Below are positions 48,162-60,051 of a DNA stretch of 64,000 bases, one piece after another. Origin of the DNA: Lactarius indigo (Eukaryota; Basidiomycota; Agaricomycetes; Russulales; Russulaceae); NCBI GenBank assembly GCA_025766275.1, contig JAFKAC010000063.1, positions 124,001 to 188,000 on the forward strand. Reading direction: 5' to 3'. The notes under the pieces were generated by a model. The model was not told the DNA's origin. It was given only the letters and a program-made list of their open reading frames with translations, and made no database searches. The position numbers and the translations under genes are program-made. Positions within the stretch are counted from its first letter, which is position 1; the number at the start of each line of letters is the position of its first letter.

Positions 48162-51100
48162 ATGCTCGCTCAAGAACTGTCTTCGGACAGCATTCAAATC
48201 GCCGAACCGCAGGGAAGCATATCCCGTGTTGAAGTGATTGGTATGTACTGAATTCCTAACTCGTTGGTACCTTGCCAGTGATAACCGTTTATCTCCTTTG
48301 TTAGTCCTCCGGGCACACGATCTCCCACGTACCAAGAAACGGCTTGGCCCAAAGAGGCGGTTCTATGTCACTGTAACCAATGGTGCGGCAAAGGAGAAGA
48401 CGAAAAGCATCCAGATTGATGGAGCAACGGTGCGCTGGGACCGGACGCTTGGCCCCTTGTAAGACTTTTCTTTTTCAGTCTTACATTTTGGCTAAAAGTT
48501 CGGCTCAGTTCTACACAACCTTCTTCACATCTTATACTGCGTCTTTATGAGAAGCGGCGCTTGCACGCCGATGTCCTTATCGGAACGCATGACATGACAA
48601 TACCTGTCGAAACACAAACCGGTGAGTATCTTATTGGAAACCTTACTTACCCGACTAGCTGAACATCTTGGGTGTAGAAGTCCCTTTTGTCCTCACCAAC
48701 AACGACGGACAGTCTGGACAGTCGAGCCAGCCGGTTACGCTCTACTTGACGGTCGTTGTATCACCTCCCGAGAATGCTCTCCGTGACGCCGACGAAGCTA
48801 TGACAACAATTAATCTCTCGAATAAATGGGAAGGTGCTCTCGTGAGGATCAAGTGGGTCGTGGATACGTTGGGCCCAGTTGCAGAAGTACGTCATGACGC
48901 CTTTTTTTTTTGCCGGTCCTTGACCGAGCCGAATGTCGTGCTCAGCTCGACCCGATTGCAAAGATGGCACACGGACTATTTTCTGCGATCCCCAAGGTGA
49001 TCTTTTTGCGATATTGTCGGTTGAAATACTTATACAATGTTTATGTGGGTGCTAGACCATCTTAGAACAATTTCAACGCGACGACAACGTCCAAACCTTA
49101 CTTGCGGCCATACATGATGCGTTCGATTTCGCAAATCAGGAAGACCGTTTCAAAGCGATCCGACGTGATTCCAGGCAGGCACAAATCCTTTCGGTCATGT
49201 TGCAACATGTCTGTAATTGCAGTGACTTTATCCGATCATACGCCGACGATTCTCAATTCTGTACGTAATCTTTACCCATTTCAGTGGCCGGCGTAAACAT
49301 GCAGTCTTTCAGGGAAGCGAATATTGAAGAATACTGGCAGCCAAGTCGACAAAAAAATCGAGGATTTCCGTACCACCCTTCTCGAACAACGAAAGGCTTT
49401 CCTGGACGAGGCCACGATCACCACGGAGATAACCGCACTCCAAATTCTGGACGACGTCGGAATCATTTCGAGTCAGCTTCACGGTATCGCTGGCCAGCTG
49501 AAGCGAGTGTCTAGGCGAGTGTCAGACGCCGGTACGTAGTCCTGATACCTTGAACGCTATCGATCTGACAATTGTTATAGAACTGGATGCGAAAATCAGA
49601 GAAATCCCATATGGGACAGGTTCGCGATTCACACCCGACAAGGGCTGTCTTACGGGAACCCGCACGGCGTTCCTCGACTTCATTGACAATTGGGTGAACG
49701 ATCCCGCTTCGGAGCGTTGTCTGGTTCTTTTCGGGCAAGCAGGCACCGGAAAGTCGTCGATTGCGCATGAGATCGCGCGTCGCTTCAACAAAATCCATCG
49801 GCTTACGTCATCCTTTATCTTTTTGCGCAAGGAACAATCAAAACGGGAGGCTTATCACCTTTTCACGACTCTTGCTCGCGATCTATCCGACCGCTATCCT
49901 TCGTTTAAAGCCGCGCTGGGAAAGGTCGTAAAAGACAATTCTTCTCTTCGAACTGGAACACGTGACTACGGTACCCTGTTCGAATCCCTTATCCTGGCGC
50001 CGCTCAAGGATCTCCACCTTGTTGGTCCTATTGTCGTCGTAATTGATGCCCTGGACGAGAGTGGGGATGTAGCCGATGAAAACGGGTTACACAAATTTCT
50101 TGCTAAAGCCATTTCTAAACTGCCATCAAATTTTCGTATGCTCATCACCTCGCGACCTGAGCACTCCATCGCGTCTGCGTTCACCCGAGTCGGAGACGAG
50201 TTGTCCGGCGTCAAAATCAAGTACATGGATGATTCGGAGCTGTCTGCTACGATACATGACGATATCTACGCGTTTCTTCAGAAGAGGCTCCCTCCAGACG
50301 CTTGTCCAGACGTGTTCAAAATTTATGGCGACGAACTGACAAAAAGGGCAGAGGGATTGTTTCAGTGGGCGGCGGTCGCATCTGGATACATATTAAACCC
50401 TCCCGAAGCATTTGGCTTCAACAAGTTAAAGTGCATAAAACACCTTTTGAAACTCAATGCGGATCGCCGCGGACAGGATCCCTTGGACGAGTTGTACAAA
50501 GAAGTCCTAGAAGGATACTTCACTCGCGAGAACTCACGACTACTTTTTCGCTCAGTTTTGGGACAAGTCATTGCTTCAATCGAGCCGCTCAGTATCCGCT
50601 CCCTGACCACTCTGCACAAGGCTCTGCAACAACACGCCTCTCACAATGACGACGATAGTGAAGCCATTGTCATATTACTCAGTCACCTTGGCTCGTTGTT
50701 GAGCAACGTCAATTCATCTGATGAAAACCTTCCCATCGTTCCTCTCCATACATCGTTCCGCGATTTCCTTACAAATGAAGTGAAGAGCGGTAAAAACTTT
50801 TGTGTGAGCGTTCGTGACGCCCACCATCAATTGGCCGATTCCTGTCTCTGTCTACTGCTCAAAGACCTCAAATTCAACATCTGCAAGCTCGAAACGTCAT
50901 ATCTTGCCAACAAGGATGTTACAGACCTTAACTCCCGCATTCGTCAACACATCCCACCTGCTCTGTTGTACGCGTGTCGTTTCTGGGACGATCATATGAA
51001 ACATATTGGTTTCGAAAACAATCTGTTCGGAAAACTTCGAAGTTTCTTCTCGAAGAAACTTCTGTTTTGGTTAGAGGCCCTTAGCTTGACAAGTGATCTG

Positions 51101-53476
51101 GGTCTTGCTTCGGCAGCGTGCTCGGCTCTGGTGGTGTGGTTGGCCTTCGGTCAAGGTGTGAGTACGATTGTTGATTGTATGAGTAAGGCGACCAACTAAT
51201 GGCTACGATCGCAACAGGTTTCTCAAAGAGAGCTAGATGAATTCAGATCATTCGTCAATGATGCGTCTGTATTTATACGGCATTTCGGAATGATTATGGC
51301 AAAGAGTGCCCCACATGTCTACCTTTCTGCTCTACCATTTGCGCCGTCTTGTTCTCTTGTCTCTGCACATTATTCCGGCTCATTTCCTCGAATTTTACGC
51401 GTGGAACGTGGTCGATTATCTCATTGGCCTTCTTCGGAGATGGTGATTCGAGACGTTGGGAGTCCGGTCTATTCCATTGCAATCTCACCGGATGGCCAAC
51501 GGATCGTCTCAGGCTCTGTCGATGGAACAATTCGTGTGTGGAACGCGACTACGGGAGACACAGAGGCCGGCCCATTTACTGGTCACACGCATTCGGTCAC
51601 GTCTGTGGCATTCTCGCCTGATGGCCAGCGGATCGTCTCAGGCTCGGACGATCGAACAATTCGTGTGTGGAACGCGACTACGGGAGAGACAGAGGCCGGC
51701 CCATTTACTGGTCACACGCATTTGGTCACGTCTGTGGCATTCTCGCCTGATGGCTTCCGCATCGTCTCAGGCTCGCACGATGAAACAATTCGTGTGTGGA
51801 ACGCGACTACGGGAGACACAGAGGCCGGCCCATTTACTGGTCACACGTATTCGGTCACGTCTGTGGCATTCTCGCCTGATGGCCACCGCATCGTCTCAGG
51901 CTCGGACGATCGAACAATTCGTGTGTGGGACGCGACTACGGGAGACACAGAGGCCGGCCCATTTACTGGTCACACGCATTCGGTCACGTCTGTGGCATTC
52001 TCGCCTGATGGCCAGCGGATCGTGTCAGGCTCTGTCGATGGAACAATTCGTGTGTGGAACGCGACTACGGGAGACACAGAGGCCGGCCCATTTACTGGTC
52101 ACACGCATTGGGTCAGGTCTGTGGCATTCTCGCCTGATGGCTTCCGCATCGTCTCAGGCTCGGACGATCGAACAATTCGTGTGTGGGACGCGACTACGGG
52201 AGACACAGAGGCCGGCCCATTTACTGGTCACACGCATTCTGTCAGGTCTGTGGCATTCTCGCCTGATGGCCAGCGGATCGTCTCAGGGTCTTCCGATGGA
52301 ACAATTCGTGTGTGGAACGCAACTACGGGAGAGACAGAGGCCGGCCCATTTACTGGTCACACGCATTGGGTCAGGTCTGTGGCATTCTCGCCTGATGGCT
52401 TCCGCATCGTCTCAGGCTCGCACGATGAAACAATTCGTGTGTGGAACGCGACTACGGGAGACACAGAGGCCGGCCCATTTACTGGTCACACGCATTCGGT
52501 CACGTCTGTGGCATTCTCGCCTGATGGCCAGCGGATCGTCTCAGGCTCGCAAGATGGAACAATTCGTGTGTGGAACGCGACTACGGGAGACACAGAGGCC
52601 GGCCCATTTACTGGTCTCACGCATTGGGTCACGTCTGTGGCATTCTCGCCTGATGGCTACCGCATCGTCTCAGGCTCTTCCGATGGAACAATTCGTGTGT
52701 GGAACGCGACTACGGGAGACACAGAGGCCGGCCCATTTACTGGTCACACGCATTGGGTCACGTCTGTGGCATTCTCGCCTGATGGCCAGCGCATCGTGTC
52801 AGACTCTGTCGATGGAACAATTCGTGTGTGGAACGCGACTACGGGAGACACAGAGGCCGGCCCATTTACTAGTCACACGCATTGGGTCACGTCTGTGGCA
52901 TTCTCGCCTGATGGCCAGCGGATCGTGTCAGGCTCTGTCGATGGAACAATTCGTGTGTGGAACGCGACTACGGGAGACACAGAGGCCGGCCCATTTACTG
53001 GTCACACGCATTCGGTCACGTCTGTGGCATTCTCGCCTGATGGCCAGCGGATCGTGTCAGGCTCTGTCGATGGAACAATTCGTGTGTGGAACGCGACTAC
53101 GGGAGACACAGAGGCCGGCCCATTTACTAGTCACACGCATTGGGTCACGTCTGTGGCATTCTCCCCAGATGGCCAGCGCATCGTCTCAAGCTCGGACGAT
53201 CGATCAATTCGTATGTTGAACACCACAACAGGAAATACGGAAACTACAAGCCACGTCGACTTCACTGACTACTCCGTGATCAATGAGGAGGGATGGATAT
53301 GTGGTAGTAAAGGCGAACTCCTAATGTGGATCCCGCAAGCACATAGAGCAAATCTTCATCGCCCAAGTAATATTTGGGTTGCCGGTGAATATGAAACCCG
53401 TCTTGATCTTTCTACTTTCGTACATGGGCAGAGTTGGACTACTTGTATTAACACCGTGATAGAATCGCTACAGTAA
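48162..53476 (+). CDS. STAND (NLR-like) protein: C2-like N-terminus, NACHT, 14 WD40 repeats (9 exons, 1621 aa)
   Basis: Exons: 48162-48240, 48305-48458, 48509-48621, 48678-48886, 48946-48996, 49056-49260, 49313-49531, 49581-51157, 51218-53476. The N-terminal part (about residues 25-175) looks like a C2 domain (VLRAHDLPRTKKRLGPKRRF, HADVLIGTHDMTIP). A helical linker with coiled-coil character follows (KKIEDFRTTLLEQRKAF). The NACHT has Walker A GQAGTGKSS (about 395), Walker B VVVIDALDES (about 495) and LITSRPEH (about 530). From residue about 955 come 13 WD40 units of exactly 43 residues plus a degenerate 14th. Such proteins act as ATP- or GTP-dependent signal switches in fungal non-self recognition and incompatibility (Podospora HET-E and HNWD are the known model). 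No HET or other death effector domain is visible here, so the output pathway is unknown. The start is the first ATG with a working splice path. Confidence 0.9.
51473..53255 (+). repeat. WD40 minisatellite-like array, 13 x 129 bp plus one degenerate unit
   Basis: Each unit encodes (S)VAFSPDGxRIVSGSxDx followed by TIRVWxATTGxTEAGPF and TGHTHxVx. At the DNA level units are nearly identical, including third codon positions. Differences fall at few codons: residue 9 (Q/F/H/Y), 16 (V/D/H/S/Q), 18 (G/R/E), 24 (N/D), 29 (D/E), 37-38, 41 (S/L/W) and 43 (T/R). The last unit (from 53150) carries many changes and ends the array. Fourteen units fit two seven-bladed propellers. Confidence 0.92.
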
Positions 53477-53656
53477 TTCGTGTGTTTTCTTTAGGCGATC
53501 TGAAGTGTAATGTGACGTGCTTCAAGTTGAGAATGGCTCGTTGTGGCAGTACACGCGTCAAGCAAGGTGTCGACGCGTTGCCACCAGGTAACGTGAGTTT
53601 GTCGAGTGACAAAATCGCCGACACACACACACACAATAATCGGAAAACTAACTGGT

Positions 53657-54653
53657 TCATTTTCCATGGCCTCTCATGCGAACCGATGTCAAAAATATGA
53701 CCGAAAACACAATCGCGACGACGACGACACCCGATATAGTCAGACACGTCGTTCCGAGTGCCTTCCCGTGGTAGTCCCACAGCTGCACGTGCTTCTGCTT
53801 CATCACGTCCAGGTCCTCGCCCACCTTCTCCTCCGCGGCGCGCAGCACCCCCTGGTCCGCCGCCAGCGTGCCGGAGGAGTGCTCCGCGTTCCGTCGCAGC
53901 CGCGCTGGCCCACCATTTGCGCTAGCTGCGCTGCCAGTCCCTCCTGCACCGCAAATGCTGACATCGCGTCGCCTTCCCCTGTTGCGTGCGCCGGTCATAG
54001 ACGTCCTCCGATCCGGTAGCAGAGCCAAAGAGCAGGCCGACGTCCGCCGCAGCTGCTGCTGCGGAGGTCTCCGCATCCTTAGTGGTGAGAAGATGTGACC
54101 TGACGTGTGAGGGTGGTGCAAGGCATTGGATCGTTGGCAGATGGGGCTTTCCGGTGACGGATTGGGACGAGCGTCGGACGGTAAGAAGGAACGGCTCTAG
54201 ACGCGAGGGCTCGAGCCTTAGGAGCGACCCTTTACAAAGGAAGATAAGTCGATAAAGACATTCCGGCATACACATAGCGACGTACCTCCAAGCCATTCAT
54301 GGATAGGATAGAGACGTCTAGCCTGTCAAGCAGACCACGGATGTCTGCCAGACGCTTCCCAAGCTTTCTGCTCATTCAACTGGTCCGTGACAAAGTCCCT
54401 GTATTTGGGTTCGAGAAGGTGGTGACGAGCACTCATGCCGAAGGTTGAATCTCATTGTCGAGCTCTACGTTTCCCCGTAAATTTCAGACGTGCTTCAACT
54501 GCTGCTAGCCATACGTTGAGTTTTCTTAAGACGAGGTAAGGGCCTCTCTGAATGAGGGACGCACCGGTATAACTCTCTGACAGATTTGTCGAGACGCCGC
54601 ACAAGGCGGACCAGGTCAACACGGTCGTGGACGACCTGCGCTTTGACTGTCAT
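53657..54653 (-). pseudogene. USE1-like SNARE pseudogene
   Basis: From 54653 on the minus strand the frame reads MTVKAQVVHDRVDLVRLVRR then LDKSVRE, like the USE1 N-terminus. Later pieces are NVELDNEIQPS (about 54460), RLADIRGLLDRLDVSILSMN (about 54360-54300), VAPKARALA after an intron (about 54225), DVGLLFGSATGSEDV (about 54040), EGDAMSAFAVQEGLAAQLAQ (about 53970) and, in a third frame, LRRNAEHSSGTLAADQGVLR through the SNARE-like helix to LGTTCLTISGVVVVAIVFSV, a tail anchor ending in TGA at 53657. The frame changes at least twice between 54050 and 53900 with no intron signals, and an in-frame stop lies near 54490. USE1 is a SNARE for Golgi-to-ER transport. The window shows no intact copy. Confidence 0.65.
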
Positions 54654-56183
54654 TTGGGAGGGAAAAGAAAGGGATATTTGGGGTCGAGGAGTGGTCGCAA
54701 CTAGGTAACTATGGAGAGATGGTGGTAGCTCTGTGCAGTGCGTGTGTTGGACCCGTGTGACACACAGACTCGGACCGTGTTATCCGTCTTCTCAATTTCA
54801 CTGTTGGCCTTGCCTTAAGATAATGCCCTCGCCTATTATTCCACCACATAGACGAGAAATTGCTTCTGCGTAGGCGGTGAGGTGAATGTGCAGCTTGGGA
54901 GACAGCGCCCTTCCCCTCGCCCTTCCCGATGGTGCACGACACATCGCTTAGGAGGGTATAAAGTGCGGGAGCATATCTCCACATAGATCCGTACGCACTG
55001 GCAAGAAATGCAGAAAAACAGAAAGCATACTGGAGTCGTCGTTCATCTTGCCGTACTATGCCACTTCCGGATCTCTACCGTTGTCTCCGCCAATGTTCCT
55101 ATCGCCCAACACCCTACTTATCTTATCTCTGGACGATCCACGCCTTGGGCTGGGGTCATAACTCATGCGATAACCATCTGATCGCTGTAAGAGCGAGAAA
55201 GTAGGAGAGTTGCTCTCCAAGTTCATGTTTTCCTCACACCCATGTCACACCTAATACCCCTCATCTGACTAACCATTGGGCCATCTATCGTCAGGATTCG
55301 AAGCGCGAGCTGTCCTCGTTCTCCCTGAATTGTACGACGGTCGTGACCGTGTCGAGTTCCATGGATGGTACAGAAAACTATTCAATCGTAGCAGGAATCG
55401 TGACTGCCACCCACAATTTGATTCAGACTTCAACTCGTCGCTCGTCTGTCATGCGTTGGAGATCTTGCACGTCCCATTCTTGTGGTTTCTAGTTATCCTG
55501 AAGGCGACGATGACATCACTGTTACTTCTTTTGAGATGAACTTGCAACGTGTTGACTGTGCTGCTGCGGAGGGCAACAGCGTGATGGGTTCTGCGGACAT
55601 CAACTAGGCGAACAGTGTGGCGGCTGCGGTGAAATTCTAGAAGGACTTGACATGGAGAGGCGAAGAGCAATGGGGTATTTGCATTAGTGATAGTAACTTT
55701 GGGCGAACGCCGATATTGGCGCGTCTTCAGACTGTAAATGTGCATACAACTCGATGGTACAGTAATGGGTCGGTTCCAATGCAGGTACATGTGGTACGTG
55801 TGAGGACCCAACAATGCTTTCGAAGCTTGCCTCTGTAGCTAGCATTCACGGAAGCAATTCTGGTCTGTATCGAGAAGGGCCAGGCTCTAAGTGATGTGAG
55901 ATAAAGACGCAAAGAGCACCCTGGATTCCACCGCTGATAGAGACCTGCTGACCAGGGCGACTGCACGAACCGCAGCGATCGCAGGCCGGTCCGAAGTCAA
56001 CGGTTTATACTATTTCATCCCTGTCTATCGACGTTCTCAAGCCGCAGCCCTTCCCTACAACTACTACCCAGTCTACTGTCGTCCTCTCATAACAAACCTC
56101 TCATACAACAGACAAGAGCCAGGGACAGCAACGCCCAGAACTTGAAGGAAAATCAGTGGCACTGTCCTTTCGAGCACGGGAAC
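54654..56183. other. Intergenic region with dispersed repeat copy
   Basis: No intact gene. It contains the second copy of the dispersed repeat (about 55290-55620) and the promoter of the SQS1-like gene just before 56184. Confidence 0.5.
55290..55620 (+). repeat. Dispersed repeat, copy 2 (matches 5690-6215)
   Basis: It is colinear with the left copy from the GATTCGAAG word (55297; GATTTGAAG at 5694) through GACTGTGCTGCTG (55554) to CTAGGCGAACAG (55604). The first interval is 257 bases here and 255 there. The minus-strand translation contains SSTVNTLQVH, against SSTVDTLQAH in the other copy, and KNGT against KNGM. Both copies are in the same orientation, 50 kb apart. Confidence 0.55.
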
Positions 56184-59100
56184 ATGGCGGGCCGAAAGCA
56201 ACGTGGTCGAGGCGGGGGTCGTGGCTATCGCGGAGGTAGAGGCTTCCCTCGTGGTGGTGATAGGGGTGGTCGTGGCGGGGGTCGCGGACGCGGACGAGGA
56301 CGAGGAGGTGGGGTGGGCTATGTGGCGATGCACGAGATCGATGGCGATTTTGTCATCGAGACTCTTCCTTTTCGTACGTCCGGCTCTCCTTTCTGGCGCA
56401 TGTCCTTCACGGTCGGCGTACTGCAGACCTCAGGGACAACTCGCGGCGCGGCGCAACGCCTCCGAGGGGATACAAGCGCGCAGGAAAAGGGCGAGGGTTC
56501 GGGTTTGATTTTGAGCAGGAATACTCGGACAGCCTGGACAACAGCGACTACTACTACTCGAGGTACTCGACTCCGGTGCAAGGAATGAGTCCCGGCCCTG
56601 GCTCGTCTCGCGGGAACGGATATCGGCGTGGGCGCGGTCGCCAGGGTGTCGCTGGTGCAGACTTGGAGCCCAAAGACCGCTGGCGGAAGCGCCATCTTGA
56701 GGCGAAACTGCGGAATGGGAACGGGTCCCTATCGCAACTACTCTATGAAGACCGTCCATTCCTCAAGCCCATCACGTTCGTGCGGTCCCAAGTAACGCCA
56801 ACCCTCTTTTTAAGGGATGAAGAAATATTCAAGCCTATAGCTGAAGAGGCTGGTCCGTCCTTTTGCTTTTGTTTCCGCGGGCTCAGTCTTAATACCTTTT
56901 TTTTCGGTTTAGGTGAGCAAGAAGCCAGTCATGTTCCTACTGCCGAGCGCGTCTATCGGGTTTTCCATGGCGGAAATGCGGTCCCCCAACCTTCAGAGCC
57001 TTTATCCGACGAGGAAGAACTTTTGGAGATTGATTATGCAGACCTGGGGAGGTTCATAAACGAAGTTGAGGCCACGGCTACCTCTTCAAAGAATATGAAA
57101 ACTCCTGCAAAAACTACTACCGCTGGCGCAATCGCAGCCACTGACATTGCTACGAGTGTCCAGGACGAAGCCCAGCCAATCGTAAATACAACCGAGGAGG
57201 GACGCACGGACTTCTATATTGATACCAAGCCATCGCCTGTGCAAGACTCGTCCACATCTACTAATGGTATTGCAGTGGTGTATCCCAGGACTGGTATATT
57301 GGGCGAAGAGATTGGGGAGGATGATGACGATGAAATCATTGTATACGTCGCGCCTCATCCCCGAAATGGCAAACTCGTTTCTGCCCATGCCCAATCTTCT
57401 CCTACAGACGCAAAAGCGCTTCTACCTCCCGCCGACCCTGCCCCTGTCGCCACGCCGGTCCGTCAGAAAACATACGATGCTCCGCACGCCCCAGCTCTCC
57501 CACCAGAGCCCGAGCACAAGCTCTGGCCAGTTGTTCCAAAAGACGTCGTTGTCCCAGCGCCATCGCCGGCACCAGCCCTAGCTTTCAAGAACTTTTCATT
57601 CTCCCTACTTTCCAGCTCTCCTAAACCGACGCATCGCGCGCGATGGCCACGGCGGATCGCCCGTCGGAAGGCGGAGCGTAACATGATGTTTGGCTCATTC
57701 GGCGCGATGCGGGCGGAGGCGACGCTGCGCGAGCTGGACCCGCGTCGGGCCGAGCAGCGCCGTGGCGACTCGGACGTTGACTGGGGTGGCTCGACATCGG
57801 GGGTGGCCGAGGTCGAGGACAGCGATGAGGAGGTGGACGGGGGCATGCTCGTGGACCAGGACATTGGGACTGATGCCATGGCTGCGTTCGTACGGAGTAT
57901 GGGCGTCTCCGGGCAGGCACATATCACCGCGGGTGATTTGGAGGACGAGGCGAGGATCCACCTGGAGGACGCGGATGAAGACGAAGAGGAGGACGAGAGT
58001 GGCAGTGGCAGCGATGAGGAAGACGTCGACACGGAGTTGGAGTTGGCCGATGGCGTACGGATCTTAGCTGCTGAGGGCGACGGCGACGAGGCCTCGAGGA
58101 GCTCTTTTGCCGATGACGACGACGACGATACCTCAGAGGATCAAGAAGTGACCCCGAAGAGGTCGTTCCAGGCACGCCTTGAACGAATTCGCAGTCGGAC
58201 TGTTGGACGGCCTGTCAAGGATATGATGCGGGAAGAGCTTGACCAGGAGCAGGAGCTCGGTGAGGATCCGAACTCGGACTCGGATTCGGACATTGAGGAT
58301 GAAGACAGCATCGTCGCGCAGATACAGGTGCGCGACTTTTCTCCACTACGTTTTCCGAGAGACGGCTGATGCACCAGTACCGCAGAACTTCCTTGATGAA
58401 AATGATGATATCCTCAGCGCCAAGGATCGCAAGCAGAGAAACCGCATATTCCGAGCTATCCGCAACGGCAATTTCAGGGTCGACCTCGACGACTTTATCG
58501 ACAGTTCACCGAGTACGTGCCCTACACCTTCGTTAGTACCGGTCCCGTTCATCCTCGTATATCTATTCCCGTTGTTTGTCGCACAGAACGCAAAAGGGAC
58601 AAGTACGTCCCTGCGGAACTCCGCGACGTATGGGAGCGCGACCGCGTGAAGAAAGCCGAGCGGAAGCGTCTGCGTGAACTAGAGCGAATCGCTGCTGCCG
58701 CCGACCCATTCACGCGCACGAAGAAGAAGCGGCGCGGCAAAAAGGAGCGCAAAGCAGCCCAAAAGGCGGCGGCGTCTATCAGCCTCGAGACGGTCGTCGG
58801 GCATATGCGGCGCTTCGTGGAGGACCTCGGGAGCTCTCAGACCCTCTCGCTCCCGCCGATGGAGCGGCACGCGCGCAAGTCGGTGCACGAGCTCGCGAAC
58901 GCCTTCAATCTGAATAGCAAGAGCGAGGGAAAAGGCGCGGCGCGGTTTACTAGGCTTATCAAGACGACGCGTAGCGGCATGCGGATAGACGAGAGAAAGG
59001 TCGCGCAGATTTTGGGCAAGCCGCCTCCACGAGGTGGTGGCGACAAGGGCAAAGGCAAAGGAAAGGCAGGGGGCAAGATCCGTCCACGAGATGGCGAACT

Positions 59101-59345
59101 CGTAGGCGGGGTATGTTTCCACACAAAGCTCGCTCAACCGCTTGCTCTCCTGCTGATTTCGTTTTGTTCGATAGGCTGCGCCAAAGATAGACGGGTCGAA
59201 CCTCGGGTTCAAGATGTTGGCGTCCATGGGATGGGAGGAGGGCAGTCGGATCGGTACCGTCGGCGGTGTTGGATTGGACATCCCGCTGGTGGCCGTGGTC
59301 AAAACCACAAAACTGGGGCTCGGCGCGAGCTCGCACAAGGGCTGA
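56184..59345 (+). CDS. SQS1: SQS1-like R3H and G-patch protein (6 exons, 950 aa)
   Basis: Exons: 56184-56373, 56427-56852, 56913-58327, 58386-58512, 58587-59110, 59175-59345. The N-terminus is an RGG-type region (about residues 2-45). A motif shared with fungal Sqs1 proteins follows: DRPFLKPITFVRS, LFLRDEEIFKPI, ASHVPTAERVYRVFHGG. The middle is acidic (EEDVDTELELADG, DDDDDDTSEDQE). An R3H-like domain lies at about 786-865 (HMRRFVEDLG, KSVHELANAFNL, RIDERKVAQIL) and a G-patch at about 901-945 (LGFKMLASMGWEEGSRIG). In yeast, Sqs1/Pfa1 activates the DEAH helicase Prp43 in splicing and ribosome assembly through its G-patch, and the same nuclear role is inferred. The donor at 56853 is GTCCGT, which is weak but needed for frame. 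Symbol by homology only. Confidence 0.85.
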
Positions 59346-60051
59346 AATACAATTATGGAGGGTACATGTCGGCGCCGTGGAGTAAATGTTAAACAGTCAC
59401 TTATCTGCTATCTCAGATCATTTAACATCAGACGTACAACGTAGTGATTGGTTGAATCTTCAAGGTGGGGTACAAGTATCTAGGATGGTTAGTACCACCA
59501 AAAAGAAGAGCTTCTCGTCTGAGACAAGAGGGTCAGAGTATGCTGGCGTTTCCTCTGGCGCCCTTTCTTTTCGAGGTGTTATCACGAAGACGCTGGGTGT
59601 TCGGGTGTCTGTAACGGGACGAGAAAAATCACGGTGGACGTAGCGTGATAATGACGGCTCCCTATGATAGTAGTAGCTGTAAAAGGTGAAGGGTTCGGAT
59701 GAATATGTGGTCTAGCACAATCAAGTTACATGGGATATGAGGGTAAGAATGTAACACCGAGAGACTAAACTCCAGTTTAATTTGCAGGCTACAGTGTCGT
59801 CCTTTCTGATCATTGTCAGGTCACAAACAAGAGGAAATCATGACTAGACTGGGCGCGTGTGTCATGAATTGAACCTGCTACACAGCCTGAGTTAATTCGA
59901 CTCTCCGTCTACACGGTTTGTCCTGGAGATCCCGTTGCTTTTCCCTCACAGATAATTGGGTTAGGCAGGATGACCGCTACATTTACGTCGTGGTCGTGGT
60001 CGTACACAAATTTACGCAATGCATTCAACATCCATTGTCCCATAGAGCACG
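59346..60051. other. Convergent intergenic region
   Basis: It lies between the 3' ends of the SQS1-like gene (plus) and the Trs65 gene (minus). Only one short frame is present (59386-59643), with no motif. Confidence 0.5.

Noticed and set aside
51456..53219. 587-codon open frame in the +3 frame across the WD40 array
   Set aside because: The period of 129 is divisible by three, so one stop-free unit gives a stop-free frame throughout. The WD40 frame has the family motif and the shadow frame has none.
51473..53255. Regular direct repeats suggestive of a CRISPR array
   Set aside because: Units are 129 bases, abut without unique spacers and encode WD40 blades in a eukaryotic gene.
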